From: Haemophilus parainfluenzae
GTDB lineage: Bacteria > Pseudomonadota > Gammaproteobacteria > Enterobacterales > Pasteurellaceae
Assembly: GCF_014931415.1 (NCBI RefSeq)
Contig: NZ_CP063121.1
Location: forward strand, 1,488,001 to 1,552,000
DNA length: 64,000 nt
Direction: 5' to 3'
Below are positions 28,339 through 38,279 of this stretch, one piece after another; within the stretch, counting starts at the first letter, position 1, and each line of letters starts with the position of its first letter. The notes under the pieces were generated by a model. That model was not told the origin of the DNA. It was given only the letters and a program-made list of their open reading frames with translations, and ran no database searches. The translations under genes and the position numbers were made by a program.

Positions 28339-29163
28339 ATGATCAAATATGATTTACATTGCCACAGTACAGCTTCAGATGGTGTTTTAACGCCTACGGA
28401 GCTTGTGCAACGAGCTCATGAGCAAGGTGTCAATGTGCTTGCTTTATGTGATCATGACACCGTGATGGGCATTGATGAAGCCAAACTCGAAGCAGATAAA
28501 TTAGGTATTGAGCTAATCAATGGCGTGGAAATTTCAACGAATTGGGAAGGCCGTGGCATCCATATTGTCGGATTAAATTTTGATAAAACGCATCCCAAAA
28601 TGACCGCACTTTTAGCTGAACAAAAATCATTGAGAGAAAAAAGAGCGGTCGAAATTGGCCATAAATTAGAAAAAGTAGGCATTCCAAATGCCTATGAAGG
28701 TGCAAAAGCGTTAGCCAATGGGGAAGTGACTCGTGCGCATTATGCGCGTTATTTGGTACAGATTGGGAAGGTTTCAAATGATGGGCAAGCTTTTAAGCGT
28801 TATCTAGGCGGTGGTAAATCTTGTTTTGTCAAAGCTGAATGGGTGGATATTCCAACGGCGATTGATACGATTCATGCGGCAGGTGGCGTTGCAGTTATTG
28901 CTCACCCTATGCGTTATAACATGACAGGAAAATGGATTCGTCGATTAATTGTTGATTTCAAACAATGGGGCGGTGATGGCATGGAAGTCGCAGATAGTGG
29001 ACAAACTAAAGATCAACGTCAGTACCTTGCGCGTTTAGCTAATGAATATGACTTAGCCGCCTCTTTAGGCTCGGATTTTCATTTTCCTTGTGGATGGATT
29101 GAATTAGGAAAAAATTTATTTTTACCTGAAGAGGTCAAACCAATTTGGACATTATTTAAATAA
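28339..29163 (+). CDS. rnm: PHP-domain 5' nucleotidase/exoribonuclease (RNase AM-like)
   Basis: A 274-residue PHP phosphoesterase of the TrpH/YciV type. Metal-binding motifs are in order: DLHCHSTASDG (N-terminus), CDHDT, the NGVEIST glutamate, AHPMRY and the late SDFH. In E. coli the homologue (YciV, RNase AM) degrades short RNA and trims 5' ends of rRNA, and 3',5'-bisnucleotide phosphatase activity is reported for the family. It ends at a hairpin shared with the convergent LysR gene. Confidence 0.85.
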   Translation: MIKYDLHCHSTASDGVLTPTELVQRAHEQGVNVLALCDHDTVMGIDEAKLEADKLGIELINGVEISTNWEGRGIHIVGLNFDKTHPKMTALLAEQKSLREKRAVEIGHKLEKVGIPNAYEGAKALANGEVTRAHYARYLVQIGKVSNDGQAFKRYLGGGKSCFVKAEWVDIPTAIDTIHAAGGVAVIAHPMRYNMTGKWIRRLIVDFKQWGGDGMEVADSGQTKDQRQYLARLANEYDLAASLGSDFHFPCGWIELGKNLFLPEEVKPIWTLFK

Positions 29164-29192
29164 TAAAGGGCGGTTAATCCGCCTTTATTTTT
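29162..29192. terminator. Bidirectional terminator between rnm and the LysR gene
   Basis: AATAAAGGGCGG pairs with CCGCCTTTATT (one G bulged), loop TTAAT, followed by a T-run. It is one of few hairpins here with a GCGG core that is not an uptake signal. Confidence 0.7.
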
Positions 29193-30091
29193 TATATTTG
29201 GCTGTTTTCACACAAACCAAGACTTGCTAGAAATTCAATAAATGCGCGAACTTTAGCCGGTAAATGACGACGATTTGGATAAACCACATAAATATCTAAA
29301 GGTTTTTGTTTATATTCAGACAAAATTTCAATCAATTCGCCTGAAGCAAGTGCATCTTTTACAAAGAAACTAGGTGAATTGCTAATACCCAAGCCTGCTT
29401 TCGTCATTTCTAACAACGCCATCCCATTATTGGAAACTACTTTAGATTGAATTTTATAACGTTGAATTTGATTGGCTTTTGTTGATTGCCAATGCACTTG
29501 ATTTAACGATGATTTATAAAGTAAACCTTGATGATATTCTAAATCGTCAGGTGTGAGCGGTGTGCCTCGTGCTTCTAAATAACTTGGCGAAGCAACAAAA
29601 TGCATAGGGGAGCTACTAATTTTACGCGCAACAAGTGAGCTATCTTGCATATAGCCGATACGTAATGCTAAGTCATAACCTTCCGCAACGAGATCAACAC
29701 GTTTATCTTCAAACTCAATTTCAACGTGTAAATTGGGATGAAGTTCAATAAATTTAGGTAAGTTAGGCGAAATATAAAGCAAGCCAAAATCACGTGGTAC
29801 AGAGATTAATAAATTACCTTGCAAGCTCGTTGCCATATTACTGATACTAGAGTCAGCCTCGCTTAAATCTAATAGAATAGATTGGCAACGTTGGTAATAA
29901 AGCATCCCAGCTTCAGTTGGCACAATTTTTCGCGTTGTACGTTGTAATAATCGTGTTTTTAAATGCTCTTCTAATTGTGAAACTAATTTACTCGCCATTG
30001 CCACAGAAATATTCTGTTGGTTGGCGGCTTGTGTAAAACTTTGCGTTTCGATCACTTTACAGAAAACCGAAATTGCATTGAGTTTATCCAT
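29192..30091 (-). CDS. LysR-type transcriptional regulator
   Basis: A 299-residue LTTR: an N-terminal winged helix-turn-helix (about 2-60, SFTQAANQQNISVAMASKLVSQLE) and a C-terminal periplasmic-binding-like effector domain starting near LLISVPRDFGLLYI. The subfamily with DKLNAISVFCKVIETQSFTQAA resembles the CrgA/AaeR-like group. The target is unknown; it is divergent from topA, with about 97 bases between, and no recognisable metabolic gene adjoins it. Confidence 0.9.
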   Translation of the reverse strand: MDKLNAISVFCKVIETQSFTQAANQQNISVAMASKLVSQLEEHLKTRLLQRTTRKIVPTEAGMLYYQRCQSILLDLSEADSSISNMATSLQGNLLISVPRDFGLLYISPNLPKFIELHPNLHVEIEFEDKRVDLVAEGYDLALRIGYMQDSSLVARKISSSPMHFVASPSYLEARGTPLTPDDLEYHQGLLYKSSLNQVHWQSTKANQIQRYKIQSKVVSNNGMALLEMTKAGLGISNSPSFFVKDALASGELIEILSEYKQKPLDIYVVYPNRRHLPAKVRAFIEFLASLGLCENSQI

Positions 30092-30188
30092 TTATAAATC
30101 CTTTTTGAAAAAAAGCTTGATTTTATCGGCGTAAGTTTGCAGTATATCGCCAATTTTACAGAATTCTAGTTATATTTTAGGTAAGCAA

Positions 30189-32795
30189 ATGAGCAAATCT
30201 TTAGTGATTGTGGAATCGCCGGCCAAAGCGAAAACCATCAATAAATATTTAGGTAGCCAGTATGTGGTGAAATCCAGCGTAGGGCATATTTGTGATTTGC
30301 CTACTGCAGGGAGTAGCACAGGCGAGAAGGCTAAACCCGTTTCCACTAAAGGATTAAGTGCGGAAGAAAAAAACAAAATTAAAGCAGAAAAAGACCGTGC
30401 TGCCTTAGTGAAACGAATGGGAATTGATCCTTATCATGATTGGAAAGCCAATTACCAAATTCTACCAGGCAAAGAAAAAGTAGTAGCCGAATTAAAATCC
30501 CTCGCTAAAAAATCTGACCATGTTTATCTCGCAACCGACTTGGATAGAGAAGGAGAGGCTATCGCGTGGCATTTACGCGAAGTCATTGGTGGCGATGATA
30601 GTCGTTTTAGTCGCGTTGTATTTAATGAGATTACGAAGAAAGCGATTGAAAAAGCATTCCAGCATCCTGCCCACATTAATATGGATCAGGTTAATGCTCA
30701 GCAAACCCGTCGTTTCTTAGACCGCGTGGTAGGCTTTATGGTGTCGCCATTATTATGGAAGAAAGTGGCGCGCGGTTTATCTGCAGGGCGAGTACAATCT
30801 GTTGCCGTGAAATTGGTGGTAGAGCGTGAACGTGAAATCAAAGCATTCCAACCGGAAGAGTTTTGGGAAATTGAAGCGCTAACCCAAACGAGCAAGAAAG
30901 AAGACTTGCGTTTGGATGTGGTGCAATATAAAGGCAAGAAATTTGAGCCGAAAAATGAAAAAGAAGCACAAAGTGCGGTCGATTTCTTAAATAAATCACA
31001 TTACGTTGTCACAGATTTAGAAACAAAACCAACAGGTTCTAAACCAAGAGCACCATTTATTACTTCAACCTTACAACAAACTGCAAGTACGCGTTTAGGT
31101 TTTGGGGTGAAGAAAACCATGATGTTGGCACAACGTTTATATGAAGCCGGTTACATCACTTATATGCGTACGGACTCTACCAACTTGAGTCAAGATGCAT
31201 TAAATATGGCTCGCTCTTATATTGAAAGTCATTTTGGCAAAGATTATTTGCCCGCTAAGCCGAATTTCTACTCGAGCAAAGAAAATGCACAAGAAGCACA
31301 CGAAGCGATTCGTCCTTCTGATGTAAAAACGCTCGCAGATCATTTAAGTGGCATGGATAAAGATGCTGTGCGCTTGTATGATTTAATCTGGCGTCAATTT
31401 GTAGCTTGCCAAATGCCGGCTGCACAATATGACAGTACAACGGTTACCGTCATGGCGGGCGATTATGAATTGAAAGCCAAAGGCCGTATTTTACGTTTTG
31501 ATGGTTGGACAAAAGTCTTACCACAATTAGGTAAGAATCCGGAAGACCAAATTTTACCGGCTGTGAGTTTAAACGAAACATTAGCACTAAAAACAGTTTC
31601 GCCAAGCCAACACTTTACCAAACCGCCAGCTCGTTTTACCGAAGCAGCATTGGTTAAAGAATTGGAGAAACGTGGTATTGGTCGCCCTTCGACTTATGCG
31701 GCAATTATTTCAACTATTCAAGAACGTGGTTATGTTCGCATTGAAAATCGCCGTTTCTATGCCGAGAAAATGGGTGAAATCGTTACTGATCGCTTAAATC
31801 AATCTTTTACTGATTTGATGAGCTACGATTTCACTGCCAACATGGAGAACGTACTGGACCAAATTGCATCCGGTGAGAAAAATTGGAAGGCGGAGTTAAA
31901 CCAATTCTTCAAAGATTTTTCTACCCAACTTTCTACGGCTGAATTAGACGAGTTAGAAGGTGGAATGAAGCCGAATAGTCTTGTACTCACCGATATTGAT
32001 TGTCCGACTTGTAGCCGTAAAATGGCGATTCGCACAGCAAGTACCGGTGTATTCCTTGGTTGTTCTGGTTATGCTTTACCACCGAAAGAGCGTTGTAAAA
32101 CGACGATTAATCTCATTCCAGAAGCAGAATTACTCAATGTATTGGATGAGGCTTCTGAAACTAAAGCCTTAATGGATCGTAAACGTTGCCCGAAATGTGG
32201 CACAGCGATGGATAGCTATATCATTGACCCACATCGTAAATTACATATTTGTGGTAACAATCCAAATTGTGATGGTTATTTGGTTGAACAAGGCCAATTT
32301 AAAATTAAAGGCTATGACGGCCCGATTGTAGAATGTGACAAGTGTGGTGCAGATATGCACTTAAAACTCGGTCGTTTTGGTAAATACATGGGCTGTACCA
32401 ACTGTGATAACACCCGTAAGATTTTGAAAAATGGCGAGGTTGCACCGCCAAAAGAAGAGCCGGTTCATTTCCCTGAATTGAAATGTGAAAAATCTGATGC
32501 GTATTTTGTATTACGTGATGGTGCAAGTGGGGTGTTTATGTCTGCACATAACTTCCCGAAATCACGTGAAACACGACCGGCAAAAGTGGCGGAATTAGCG
32601 CTTTATCGTGATCGTTTACCAGAAAAATTACGTTATTTAGCCGATGCGCCACAAAAAGACCCAGAGGGTAATGAAGCGATTATCCGTTTCAGCCGTAAAG
32701 AAAAACATCAATATGTGACATCTGAAAAGAATGGCAAAGCCACAAAATGGATTGTGGATTATATTGATGGAAAATGGGTAGAACGGAAAAAGTAG
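30189..32795 (+). CDS. topA: DNA topoisomerase I
   Basis: The type IA enzyme relaxes negative supercoils. The 868-residue protein has the TOPRIM domain ([14 protein letters not shown] at the start, then [15 protein letters not shown] with acidic metal ligands), the catalytic Tyr325 in [12 protein letters not shown], and three C-terminal four-Cys zinc ribbons starting CPTC, CPKC and CDKC between about 600 and 745, followed by a C-terminal domain. One base separates its stop from the next gene. Confidence 0.98.
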   Translation: MSKSLVIVESPAKAKTINKYLGSQYVVKSSVGHICDLPTAGSSTGEKAKPVSTKGLSAEEKNKIKAEKDRAALVKRMGIDPYHDWKANYQILPGKEKVVAELKSLAKKSDHVYLATDLDREGEAIAWHLREVIGGDDSRFSRVVFNEITKKAIEKAFQHPAHINMDQVNAQQTRRFLDRVVGFMVSPLLWKKVARGLSAGRVQSVAVKLVVEREREIKAFQPEEFWEIEALTQTSKKEDLRLDVVQYKGKKFEPKNEKEAQSAVDFLNKSHYVVTDLETKPTGSKPRAPFITSTLQQTASTRLGFGVKKTMMLAQRLYEAGYITYMRTDSTNLSQDALNMARSYIESHFGKDYLPAKPNFYSSKENAQEAHEAIRPSDVKTLADHLSGMDKDAVRLYDLIWRQFVACQMPAAQYDSTTVTVMAGDYELKAKGRILRFDGWTKVLPQLGKNPEDQILPAVSLNETLALKTVSPSQHFTKPPARFTEAALVKELEKRGIGRPSTYAAIISTIQERGYVRIENRRFYAEKMGEIVTDRLNQSFTDLMSYDFTANMENVLDQIASGEKNWKAELNQFFKDFSTQLSTAELDELEGGMKPNSLVLTDIDCPTCSRKMAIRTASTGVFLGCSGYALPPKERCKTTINLIPEAELLNVLDEASETKALMDRKRCPKCGTAMDSYIIDPHRKLHICGNNPNCDGYLVEQGQFKIKGYDGPIVECDKCGADMHLKLGRFGKYMGCTNCDNTRKILKNGEVAPPKEEPVHFPELKCEKSDAYFVLRDGASGVFMSAHNFPKSRETRPAKVAELALYRDRLPEKLRYLADAPQKDPEGNEAIIRFSRKEKHQYVTSEKNGKATKWIVDYIDGKWVERKK

Positions 32796-32796
32796 G

Positions 32797-33357
32797 ATGA
32801 ACGTCACGGTTTATTGCGGTGCAAGTTTAGGCAATGATTCTGCCTATCAGGCTGCCGCAGAAAAATTAGGAAAATGGATTGCTGATGGCCAACGTACTTT
32901 AGTTTATGGTGGTGGAAAATTGGGATTAATGGGCGTGGTTGCAGATACTGTGCTCGCTCATCAAGGCAAAGTAATTGGCATTATCCCTCAATTTTTACAA
33001 GACAGAGAAGTTTCACATCCTAATTTAACCAAGACCGTGGTGGTTGAAAGCATGTCTGAGCGAAAAAATAAAATGGTTGAGCTTGGCGATGCTTATGTTG
33101 CCTTGCCTGGCGGACCTGGCACTTTAGAAGAAATTGCTGAAGTGATTTCTTGGGCTAGAATTGGAAAAAATAACAATCCTTGTATTCTATTTAATGAAAA
33201 GGGTTATTTCGATTCATTAAAGTCCTTTTTTAGCCATATGGTGAAAGAAGGCTTTTTTACTCAAGGTGATTTTGAGAAAATTTTATTCTCGAATGATCTT
33301 CAAGAAATCGAAAGCTTTATTGAACACTATCAACCTCCAGCATTAAGAACATATTAA
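32797..33357 (+). CDS. LOG-family nucleotide 5'-monophosphate phosphoribohydrolase
   Basis: A 186-residue Rossmann-fold protein of the TIGR00730/LOG family, with YCGASLGND near the start, VYGGGKLGLMGVVAD, and the diagnostic PGGPGTLEEIAEVISW at about 105-120. Plant and fungal members release cytokinin bases; bacterial ones hydrolyse nucleoside monophosphates, so 'cytokinin' activation is not implied. It is translationally linked to topA (one-base gap) and ends at a bidirectional uptake-signal terminator. Confidence 0.88.
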   Translation: MNVTVYCGASLGNDSAYQAAAEKLGKWIADGQRTLVYGGGKLGLMGVVADTVLAHQGKVIGIIPQFLQDREVSHPNLTKTVVVESMSERKNKMVELGDAYVALPGGPGTLEEIAEVISWARIGKNNNPCILFNEKGYFDSLKSFFSHMVKEGFFTQGDFEKILFSNDLQEIESFIEHYQPPALRTY

Positions 33358-33390
33358 AAAAGTGCGGTTAAATTTGTCCGCACTTTTTTT
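33356..33390. terminator. Bidirectional uptake-signal terminator
   Basis: AAAAAAGTGCGG (33356-33367) pairs with CCGCACTTTTTT (33378-33389), giving U-tails in both directions between the LOG and DUF4198 genes. Confidence 0.9.
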
Positions 33391-33394
33391 GTGA

Positions 33395-34231
33395 TTAATG
33401 GTGATGATGTTCTGGTTTTGGTGGCAGTTTAGCACGCGCTTTACCAACAGGTAAAATTAACGTTGCGTAATTTGCTGATTGTTGACACACTTTTTGATCT
33501 TCAAATGGTTCTTTATGAATCACTTTAAGTTTCCAAATACCTTCAATTAATGGGATAAAGTTAACTTTACCTTCACTATCTGTTTTACCTGAAAACGCTT
33601 GTGGTTCACGGTGAGATGTCGCTGCTTCCATATCTTTTACGACAAAGGTATCAGACGTTGCAATAATCGTTTCGCCCGAAAGTGGTTTGTCTTTATAGAA
33701 AATTTGCAGAGGGAAAGCTTCGCCCGCTTTAATTGTTTTTGGATCTTTGAGTGGCACAATTTCAAGTGGTAAACCGATGCGTGTCATTGCCATCTCTGCA
33801 TTCAATGGTTTCTTACCAACCACAGTAAAGGCTTTACCAAACATTTGAGTTTGTTCGCAATAGAATGCATTTGGTGTACCTTGTAAGTTATCCATTTTCC
33901 AACCTTCATTATTTTGTGACCAGAAAGTGGGTTTATAAGTTGCCGTTACCCAATATGAACCGTCTTTTAACGGTTTTTCTGATTGATATTGGTAGTTTTC
34001 ACCTTTTTGTACTAAGGTTTGCATTTCACCATCTTGATTGATGAGTTCCATCGGTGGAAAAATAGCAAGACGTTTTTCAGGAATTCTTTCAACGTAAGGG
34101 TAGTCACCATAAGCTAAATCAGCTTTTAAAACGGAATTGGAAGCAAGTTGTGCCGGTGTTGCAACCCAAACTTCATGAGCTTGCGCGAGCGCAGAGAAAC
34201 CAAGTAGTGTTGCAATTAATGTTTTTTTCAT
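33395..34231 (-). CDS. DUF4198 periplasmic protein with His-rich tail
   Basis: A 278-residue exported protein: signal peptide [18 protein letters not shown], cleaved before [11 protein letters not shown]4198 proteins are found beside nickel/cobalt importers (NikK type) and are thought to help metal uptake; this gene has no transporter beside it. A His follows the predicted cleavage site, and the chain ends in PKPEHHHH, so the mature protein has histidines at both ends, suggesting metal binding. Middle segments such as [18 protein letters not shown] and the Ig-like C-terminal half ([16 protein letters not shown]) fit the family. It is monocistronic. Confidence 0.8.
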   Translation of the reverse strand: MKKTLIATLLGFSALAQAHEVWVATPAQLASNSVLKADLAYGDYPYVERIPEKRLAIFPPMELINQDGEMQTLVQKGENYQYQSEKPLKDGSYWVTATYKPTFWSQNNEGWKMDNLQGTPNAFYCEQTQMFGKAFTVVGKKPLNAEMAMTRIGLPLEIVPLKDPKTIKAGEAFPLQIFYKDKPLSGETIIATSDTFVVKDMEAATSHREPQAFSGKTDSEGKVNFIPLIEGIWKLKVIHKEPFEDQKVCQQSANYATLILPVGKARAKLPPKPEHHHH

Positions 34232-34360
34232 TGTCTTTCCTTTTTAATTAATAAATCAATTTATAGAAAGTCTTCGATAGGGCGGATGAGTATAGCGAAA
34301 AAGAAATAATGAGACGAATAGAAAAAGTTGATTTTGTGAGAAACTTCACATTTTTTTAAC

Positions 34361-34404
34361 AAAAAAGTGCGGTCATTAAAACGATTGTTTTTTTGACCGC
34401 ACTT
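34361..34404 (-). terminator. Terminator after uspE
   Basis: AAGTGCGGTCA (34365-34375) and TGACCGCACTT (34394-34404) pair perfectly; the minus-strand tail is TTTTTTGTT. Confidence 0.75.
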
Positions 34405-34430
34405 AATTTTAAATTAAAGGCTAAATTGGC

Positions 34431-35354
34431 TTATTTTTTAGAAGGTTTAATCGCTAATAGGTTACAGCTTAATTTACTAATCACATGTTCCGCTGTATTA
34501 CCTAATAACGCTGCAGATAGACCCGTTCTTCCCACTGTACCTAAAATCACTAATTCAGCTTCAATTTCTTTCGCCACTTCAGGAATCACTTCTTCAGGGA
34601 AACCTTCGCGTACGTGGGTATGATCTTCATCAATACCAAATTTTTGACGTAAGGCTTTCATATTGATGAGGTGTTGCCCACGAATGCCATTTTCATAACC
34701 TGAAGTATTAAATTCAGGTAAATCAATCGCCATATTAATTGGCGCAACAGGGTAGGCCGCCACTAAATGTACGTTACCACGGTTTAAGTTTTCCGCTAAA
34801 TTCATACCCGTTGAAACTAATTCTTGGTTGAATTCATCTTGATATTCTTGTTCACCCGATACATTCACTGCGATTAAAATGCGGCGTTGATGTTTCCAGT
34901 CACCATCACGCACCATTAATACTGGAATTGGACATTTACGTAATAATTGCCAATCTACTGGTGTGAAAATCAGTGAAGTGAAGCTTTCTTCATCTTTGGT
35001 GTATTTTACAACGAGGTCATATTGATTTTTTTCAACTTCTTCACGAATTGCATCCGCTTCATTGCTGCTCCATACAATGTGAGATTCAAACTCAATTTCT
35101 GGATCTGCATATTTATCTAAATAAAATTGTACGGCTTGACGTTGTTGCTCAATGGCTGTTTCATGCATTTGACTACGTTCTTCTGAAGAAAGAAGTGCAG
35201 ACATTTCATAAGATAAGTCATAGACACTCAACAAGGTGGTGATTTTTACTTTTGTTTCATTTTGTTGTTCTTTAACAAGACGAACGGCACGAGCGAGCGC
35301 ATATTGTTTTTCGTTATCAGGGTTAAGTACAACAAGAATATTATTAAATTTCAT
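34431..35354 (-). CDS. uspE: Tandem universal stress protein UspE
   Basis: A 307-residue protein of two fused Usp domains (about 1-150 and 155-307), starting MKFNNILVVLNPDNEKQYAL. The second domain ends with the ATP-type loop ILGTVGRTGLSAALLGNTAEHVI. UspE in E. coli affects DNA-damage resistance, motility and adhesion. As in E. coli it lies immediately downstream of fnr, here behind a terminator, so it probably has its own promoter. Confidence 0.92.
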   Translation of the reverse strand: MKFNNILVVLNPDNEKQYALARAVRLVKEQQNETKVKITTLLSVYDLSYEMSALLSSEERSQMHETAIEQQRQAVQFYLDKYADPEIEFESHIVWSSNEADAIREEVEKNQYDLVVKYTKDEESFTSLIFTPVDWQLLRKCPIPVLMVRDGDWKHQRRILIAVNVSGEQEYQDEFNQELVSTGMNLAENLNRGNVHLVAAYPVAPINMAIDLPEFNTSGYENGIRGQHLINMKALRQKFGIDEDHTHVREGFPEEVIPEVAKEIEAELVILGTVGRTGLSAALLGNTAEHVISKLSCNLLAIKPSKK

Positions 35355-35461
35355 AAAGCCTCCAAGACATGAGATATCAATAGGATAGAAAAGATTTTAA
35401 GTGATGACAAGAACCTATTATAAAAAAAGTGATTTTGTACAAGTTTTTTGTCTCAAATACT

Positions 35462-35489
35462 AAAAAAGCGTGAAAACTCACGCTTTTTA
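35462..35489. terminator. Terminator after fnr
   Basis: AAAAGCGTGA-AAAC-TCACGCTTTT with T-runs on either strand, lying between fnr and uspE. Confidence 0.85.
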
Positions 35490-35490
35490 T

Positions 35491-36264
35491 CTATTCCACT
35501 AACTGGATTTTGGTTTTATGTACACCTGTTAAATCAATCAAGGCATTAATATCATTAATGGTAATGTATTTACCTTGAACAGAGAGTACACCTAATTTTT
35601 GGAAACGACCGAGCAAACGACTGATCGTCTCAACAGTTAGGCCGAGGTAATTACCAATATCGCTGCGAGTCATGGTTAAACGGAATTCTTTCGCTGAGAA
35701 ACCTCGAGCAGAATAGCGTTTAGATAGGTTATGGATGAATGCGGCTAAACGTTCTTCAGCATTCATTTTAGACAGTAATAAAATCATTTCTTGATCGCTT
35801 TTGATTTCACTACTCATTAAACGCATAATTTGCTGACGAAGCTTAGGCATTTTGCCGGATAGGTCATCTAAGATATCAAAGGGAATTTCACATACCATAG
35901 CGGTTTCCAATGCTTGTGCAAAACTTGGATGTTGCATATTCGTGATCGCATCAAAGCCCACTAAATCGCCTGGTAAGTGAAAAGAGGTAATTTGTTCTTC
36001 GCCCGCTTCACTAATGGTATAAGTTTTAATGGTACCGGAACGAATCGCATAAATAGAATTAAGCGTGTCGCCCGCTTTAAAAAGGACTTGAGATTTTTGT
36101 ATAGGCTTTTTACGCTCGATAATATTATCAAGCTGATCAAGCTCATGTTCGTTCAATGTGAAAGGAATACAAAGTTGACTAATGCTGCAATCCTGGCAAT
36201 GAATCGCACAACCACCAGATTGAACTCTGCGCCCTGATTTGGTTTCTGAAACGAAATTCTTCAT
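35491..36264 (-). CDS. fnr: Oxygen-sensing global regulator FNR
   Basis: FNR binds DNA as a dimer when its [4Fe-4S] cluster is intact, switching genes for anaerobic respiration. The 257-residue CRP-family protein has the N-terminal Cys set [14 protein letters not shown] (residues about 19-32), the fourth cluster Cys in AMVCEIPF, the cyclic-nucleotide-fold barrel, a dimer helix, and the recognition helix [14 protein letters not shown] (the E--SR pattern that reads TTGAT). The promoter carries an FNR-like box, suggesting autoregulation. GAGGA precedes the ATG. Confidence 0.97.
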   Translation of the reverse strand: MKNFVSETKSGRRVQSGGCAIHCQDCSISQLCIPFTLNEHELDQLDNIIERKKPIQKSQVLFKAGDTLNSIYAIRSGTIKTYTISEAGEEQITSFHLPGDLVGFDAITNMQHPSFAQALETAMVCEIPFDILDDLSGKMPKLRQQIMRLMSSEIKSDQEMILLLSKMNAEERLAAFIHNLSKRYSARGFSAKEFRLTMTRSDIGNYLGLTVETISRLLGRFQKLGVLSVQGKYITINDINALIDLTGVHKTKIQLVE

Positions 36265-36282
36265 TAGTTCCTCAAATCGATA

Positions 36283-36310
36283 AATATAGTGTAAAATTGA
36301 TCTAACGCAA
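36283..36310 (-). promoter_or_regulatory. fnr promoter with FNR-like box over the -35
   Basis: Minus strand: TTGCGT (36310-36305), 16 bases, TATATT (36288-36283). TTGCG-TTAG-ATCAA (36310-36297) matches eight of ten positions of the TTGAT-N4-ATCAA consensus and covers the -35 box, as expected for negative autoregulation. The same site could serve the divergent small gene. Confidence 0.6.
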
Positions 36311-36362
36311 TTATTCTACCACTAAATAGTCAATTTAAGAAGTTATCTACGAGTAAATAGGT

Positions 36363-36461
36363 ATGGCAGCAGAAAAATTAACCAAAAAACGTTTAATACA
36401 AATTATTATCATGTTGATTATTTTGGTCAGTGCATTTGTTTGGCGATATATATTGCAATAA
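36363..36461 (+). CDS. Small single-pass membrane protein, 32 residues
   Basis: A short frame reading MAAEKLTKKRLIQ then a hydrophobic helix (IIIMLIILVSAFVW, about 14-27) and RYILQ. Lysines and an arginine before the helix predict an N-in orientation. The start has only a weak ribosome site (TAGGT). It is divergent from fnr and convergent with the second adhesin gene. The composition resembles small YfgG-like (DUF2633) membrane proteins, but I cannot confirm that. Clean helix, sensible ends and a free-standing position make a real gene likely. Confidence 0.6.
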   Translation: MAAEKLTKKRLIQIIIMLIILVSAFVWRYILQ

Positions 36462-36492
36462 GTGCGGTCAAATTTTTGATTGTTTTGAGAAG

Positions 36493-36527
36493 AAAAAAAG
36501 AGCCACGATTTTGTGGCTCTTTGTTTT
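36493..36527. terminator. Terminator after the second adhesin gene
   Basis: AAAGAGCCAC (36497-36506) pairs with GTGGCTCTTT (36513-36522) around GATTTT, with T-runs on both strands. It also ends the small membrane-protein gene. Confidence 0.9.
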
Positions 36528-36542
36528 AACATGTAAGTCAGA

Positions 36543-38279
36543 TTACCATTCGTAACCGACACCCGCACCCACAGTAAATTGACCGCGAGTATCTGCAGCA
36601 CCATTTACGTTGGTTGACCAGTGACCGTTATCAGAGTTACGAGATGCTTTAATTGCGATCGCGCTTTCACCACGGTGATGAGCGACCCCAGTTGACACCA
36701 TGCTCTTTCCATCTTTACGTGCAGATGGAGCAGAAGCGATTGCAGCAACACCAGCAATACCAGCACGAGTTTTGCGATCAACTTTGTTCACTTTATTATC
36801 AACATAACGTTTGTTTGCTGCATCAGTTGGGGCTTTTGGATCCGCAACATTAGTGATGTTTTTATCACCTGCATTAATGCCATTCTGATTGATTTGAACG
36901 CTTGAATTATTGACAGTGTAAGAATCCGCCTTGATGTCTTTTGCTGTACTAACAGTATAAGTTTTCACTTGGTTAGCATCATCATAAGCTTCTTCTACAT
37001 TAATATTATCGCCCGCTTTTACTTTTACGTCAGACGTACGCACACGAATATTATCAATACGCGTTTTGTTTTTGCCTACTTGGTCTGCAACCATATAAAG
37101 TTGAGAACCGTTAATTGCATCGGTAGAAGTGGCAGAAATTTCACCTGCACTTACGTTAATAATTTGACGTGTATGTGGCGTAATAGTTACTGTACGACCT
37201 GGAGTTGAGTGATCTGGTGGAGTGTAAGTTTCAGTTTTGTCTGAACCAACAGAAACAACGGCTATATTATTACTGTTACCAGCAAAACCACTATATGTAA
37301 TACCGTTGACGGTTGCCGTGGTTACGTTTGTTGCTGAACGAGTAATCGTGCCAGAGCCTAAGGCAACAGAGTTATCATCTTTTGCATAAGAGTCTTTCGA
37401 TAAGGCTACGCTTTTTTCGCCTTTAGCATTAGCTGAATCGCCTAGTGCAGTAGACCATTTACCTGTAGATGTTGCTGATGCACCAATAGCAACAGCAGAG
37501 CCGCCTGTAACAGTTGAATCGTTACCAATCGCTACAGCTGAATCGCCAGAGGCTACAGAACCAGTACCTACAGCCAATGAGCTTGTACCACTAGCATTGG
37601 CTTGTGAACCATAAGCATTACTATTTTGACCACTTGCTTTTGCCGCTTGACCAATTGCAATAGTTTCGTTTGCTAATGCACTAGCAGCAGTACCAATTGC
37701 AGTAGCATTAGCTGAACTTGCAGTAGCATTGAAGCCAATTACAGTTGCATTTGTGGTTGTATCATCAGTAACTTTATTGTCTTTACCTACAGCAAGAATA
37801 TTTTTACCTACAACGTTATTGTTTAAACCAAATATGGCAACTGATTCTGTATTGGCATCTGCTGTTCTCGTTTCTTTAGGAGTTTCGTTATTATATTTTC
37901 CTGCGATATTATTGGCACCAAACCCCACTGAGCTGTCAGCATAAATTTTATTCGCATCACCAAAACTTTGTGTTTGTTTACCATATGCATCATTGCCATC
38001 ACCAAATGCATTTGCATGTTGACCTTTTACAAGATTTTGGTTACCAAAAGCTGAACTAGAACCTTGATCCTGTGGTGCAGCAATAGAATAAACGTGGTTA
38101 TCCTGACCGATAGTGGTATGGCTTGGGCTCTCAACATTAGTATCGTCAGCTGAATTTGTAAAAGCAGATGAGCCAGAGTAGTCCACATTTGGATTTGGCG
38201 TAGTTGTTACAGCATTCGCTACAGCAACATTCACCCCAATAATTAATGCCGTGATAGCATTAAATTTAAAATTTTTCAT
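36543..38279 (-). CDS. Trimeric autotransporter adhesin, conventional signal peptide
   Basis: A 578-residue type Vc autotransporter. The signal peptide is short and ordinary (MKNFKFNAITALIIGVNVAVANA, cut before VTTTP), without the extended region of the other adhesin. The head (about 50-330) has YadA-like repeats (AIGTAASALANETIAIGQ), preceded by looser Asn/Gly/Asp-rich repeats. A neck with DAINGSQLYMVADQ lies near 385, then a short stalk and coiled coil, and the anchor (about 505-578) ends GAGVGYEW. Sequence similarity to the other adhesin is confined mainly to head repeats, neck and anchor. Binding target unknown. Confidence 0.93.
   Translation of the reverse strand: MKNFKFNAITALIIGVNVAVANAVTTTPNPNVDYSGSSAFTNSADDTNVESPSHTTIGQDNHVYSIAAPQDQGSSSAFGNQNLVKGQHANAFGDGNDAYGKQTQSFGDANKIYADSSVGFGANNIAGKYNNETPKETRTADANTESVAIFGLNNNVVGKNILAVGKDNKVTDDTTTNATVIGFNATASSANATAIGTAASALANETIAIGQAAKASGQNSNAYGSQANASGTSSLAVGTGSVASGDSAVAIGNDSTVTGGSAVAIGASATSTGKWSTALGDSANAKGEKSVALSKDSYAKDDNSVALGSGTITRSATNVTTATVNGITYSGFAGNSNNIAVVSVGSDKTETYTPPDHSTPGRTVTITPHTRQIINVSAGEISATSTDAINGSQLYMVADQVGKNKTRIDNIRVRTSDVKVKAGDNINVEEAYDDANQVKTYTVSTAKDIKADSYTVNNSSVQINQNGINAGDKNITNVADPKAPTDAANKRYVDNKVNKVDRKTRAGIAGVAAIASAPSARKDGKSMVSTGVAHHRGESAIAIKASRNSDNGHWSTNVNGAADTRGQFTVGAGVGYEW

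Noticed and set aside
32797-33357. Cytokinin-activating enzyme
   Set aside because: The LOG fold is widespread in bacteria and a hormone function is not implied; only the general hydrolase activity is supported.
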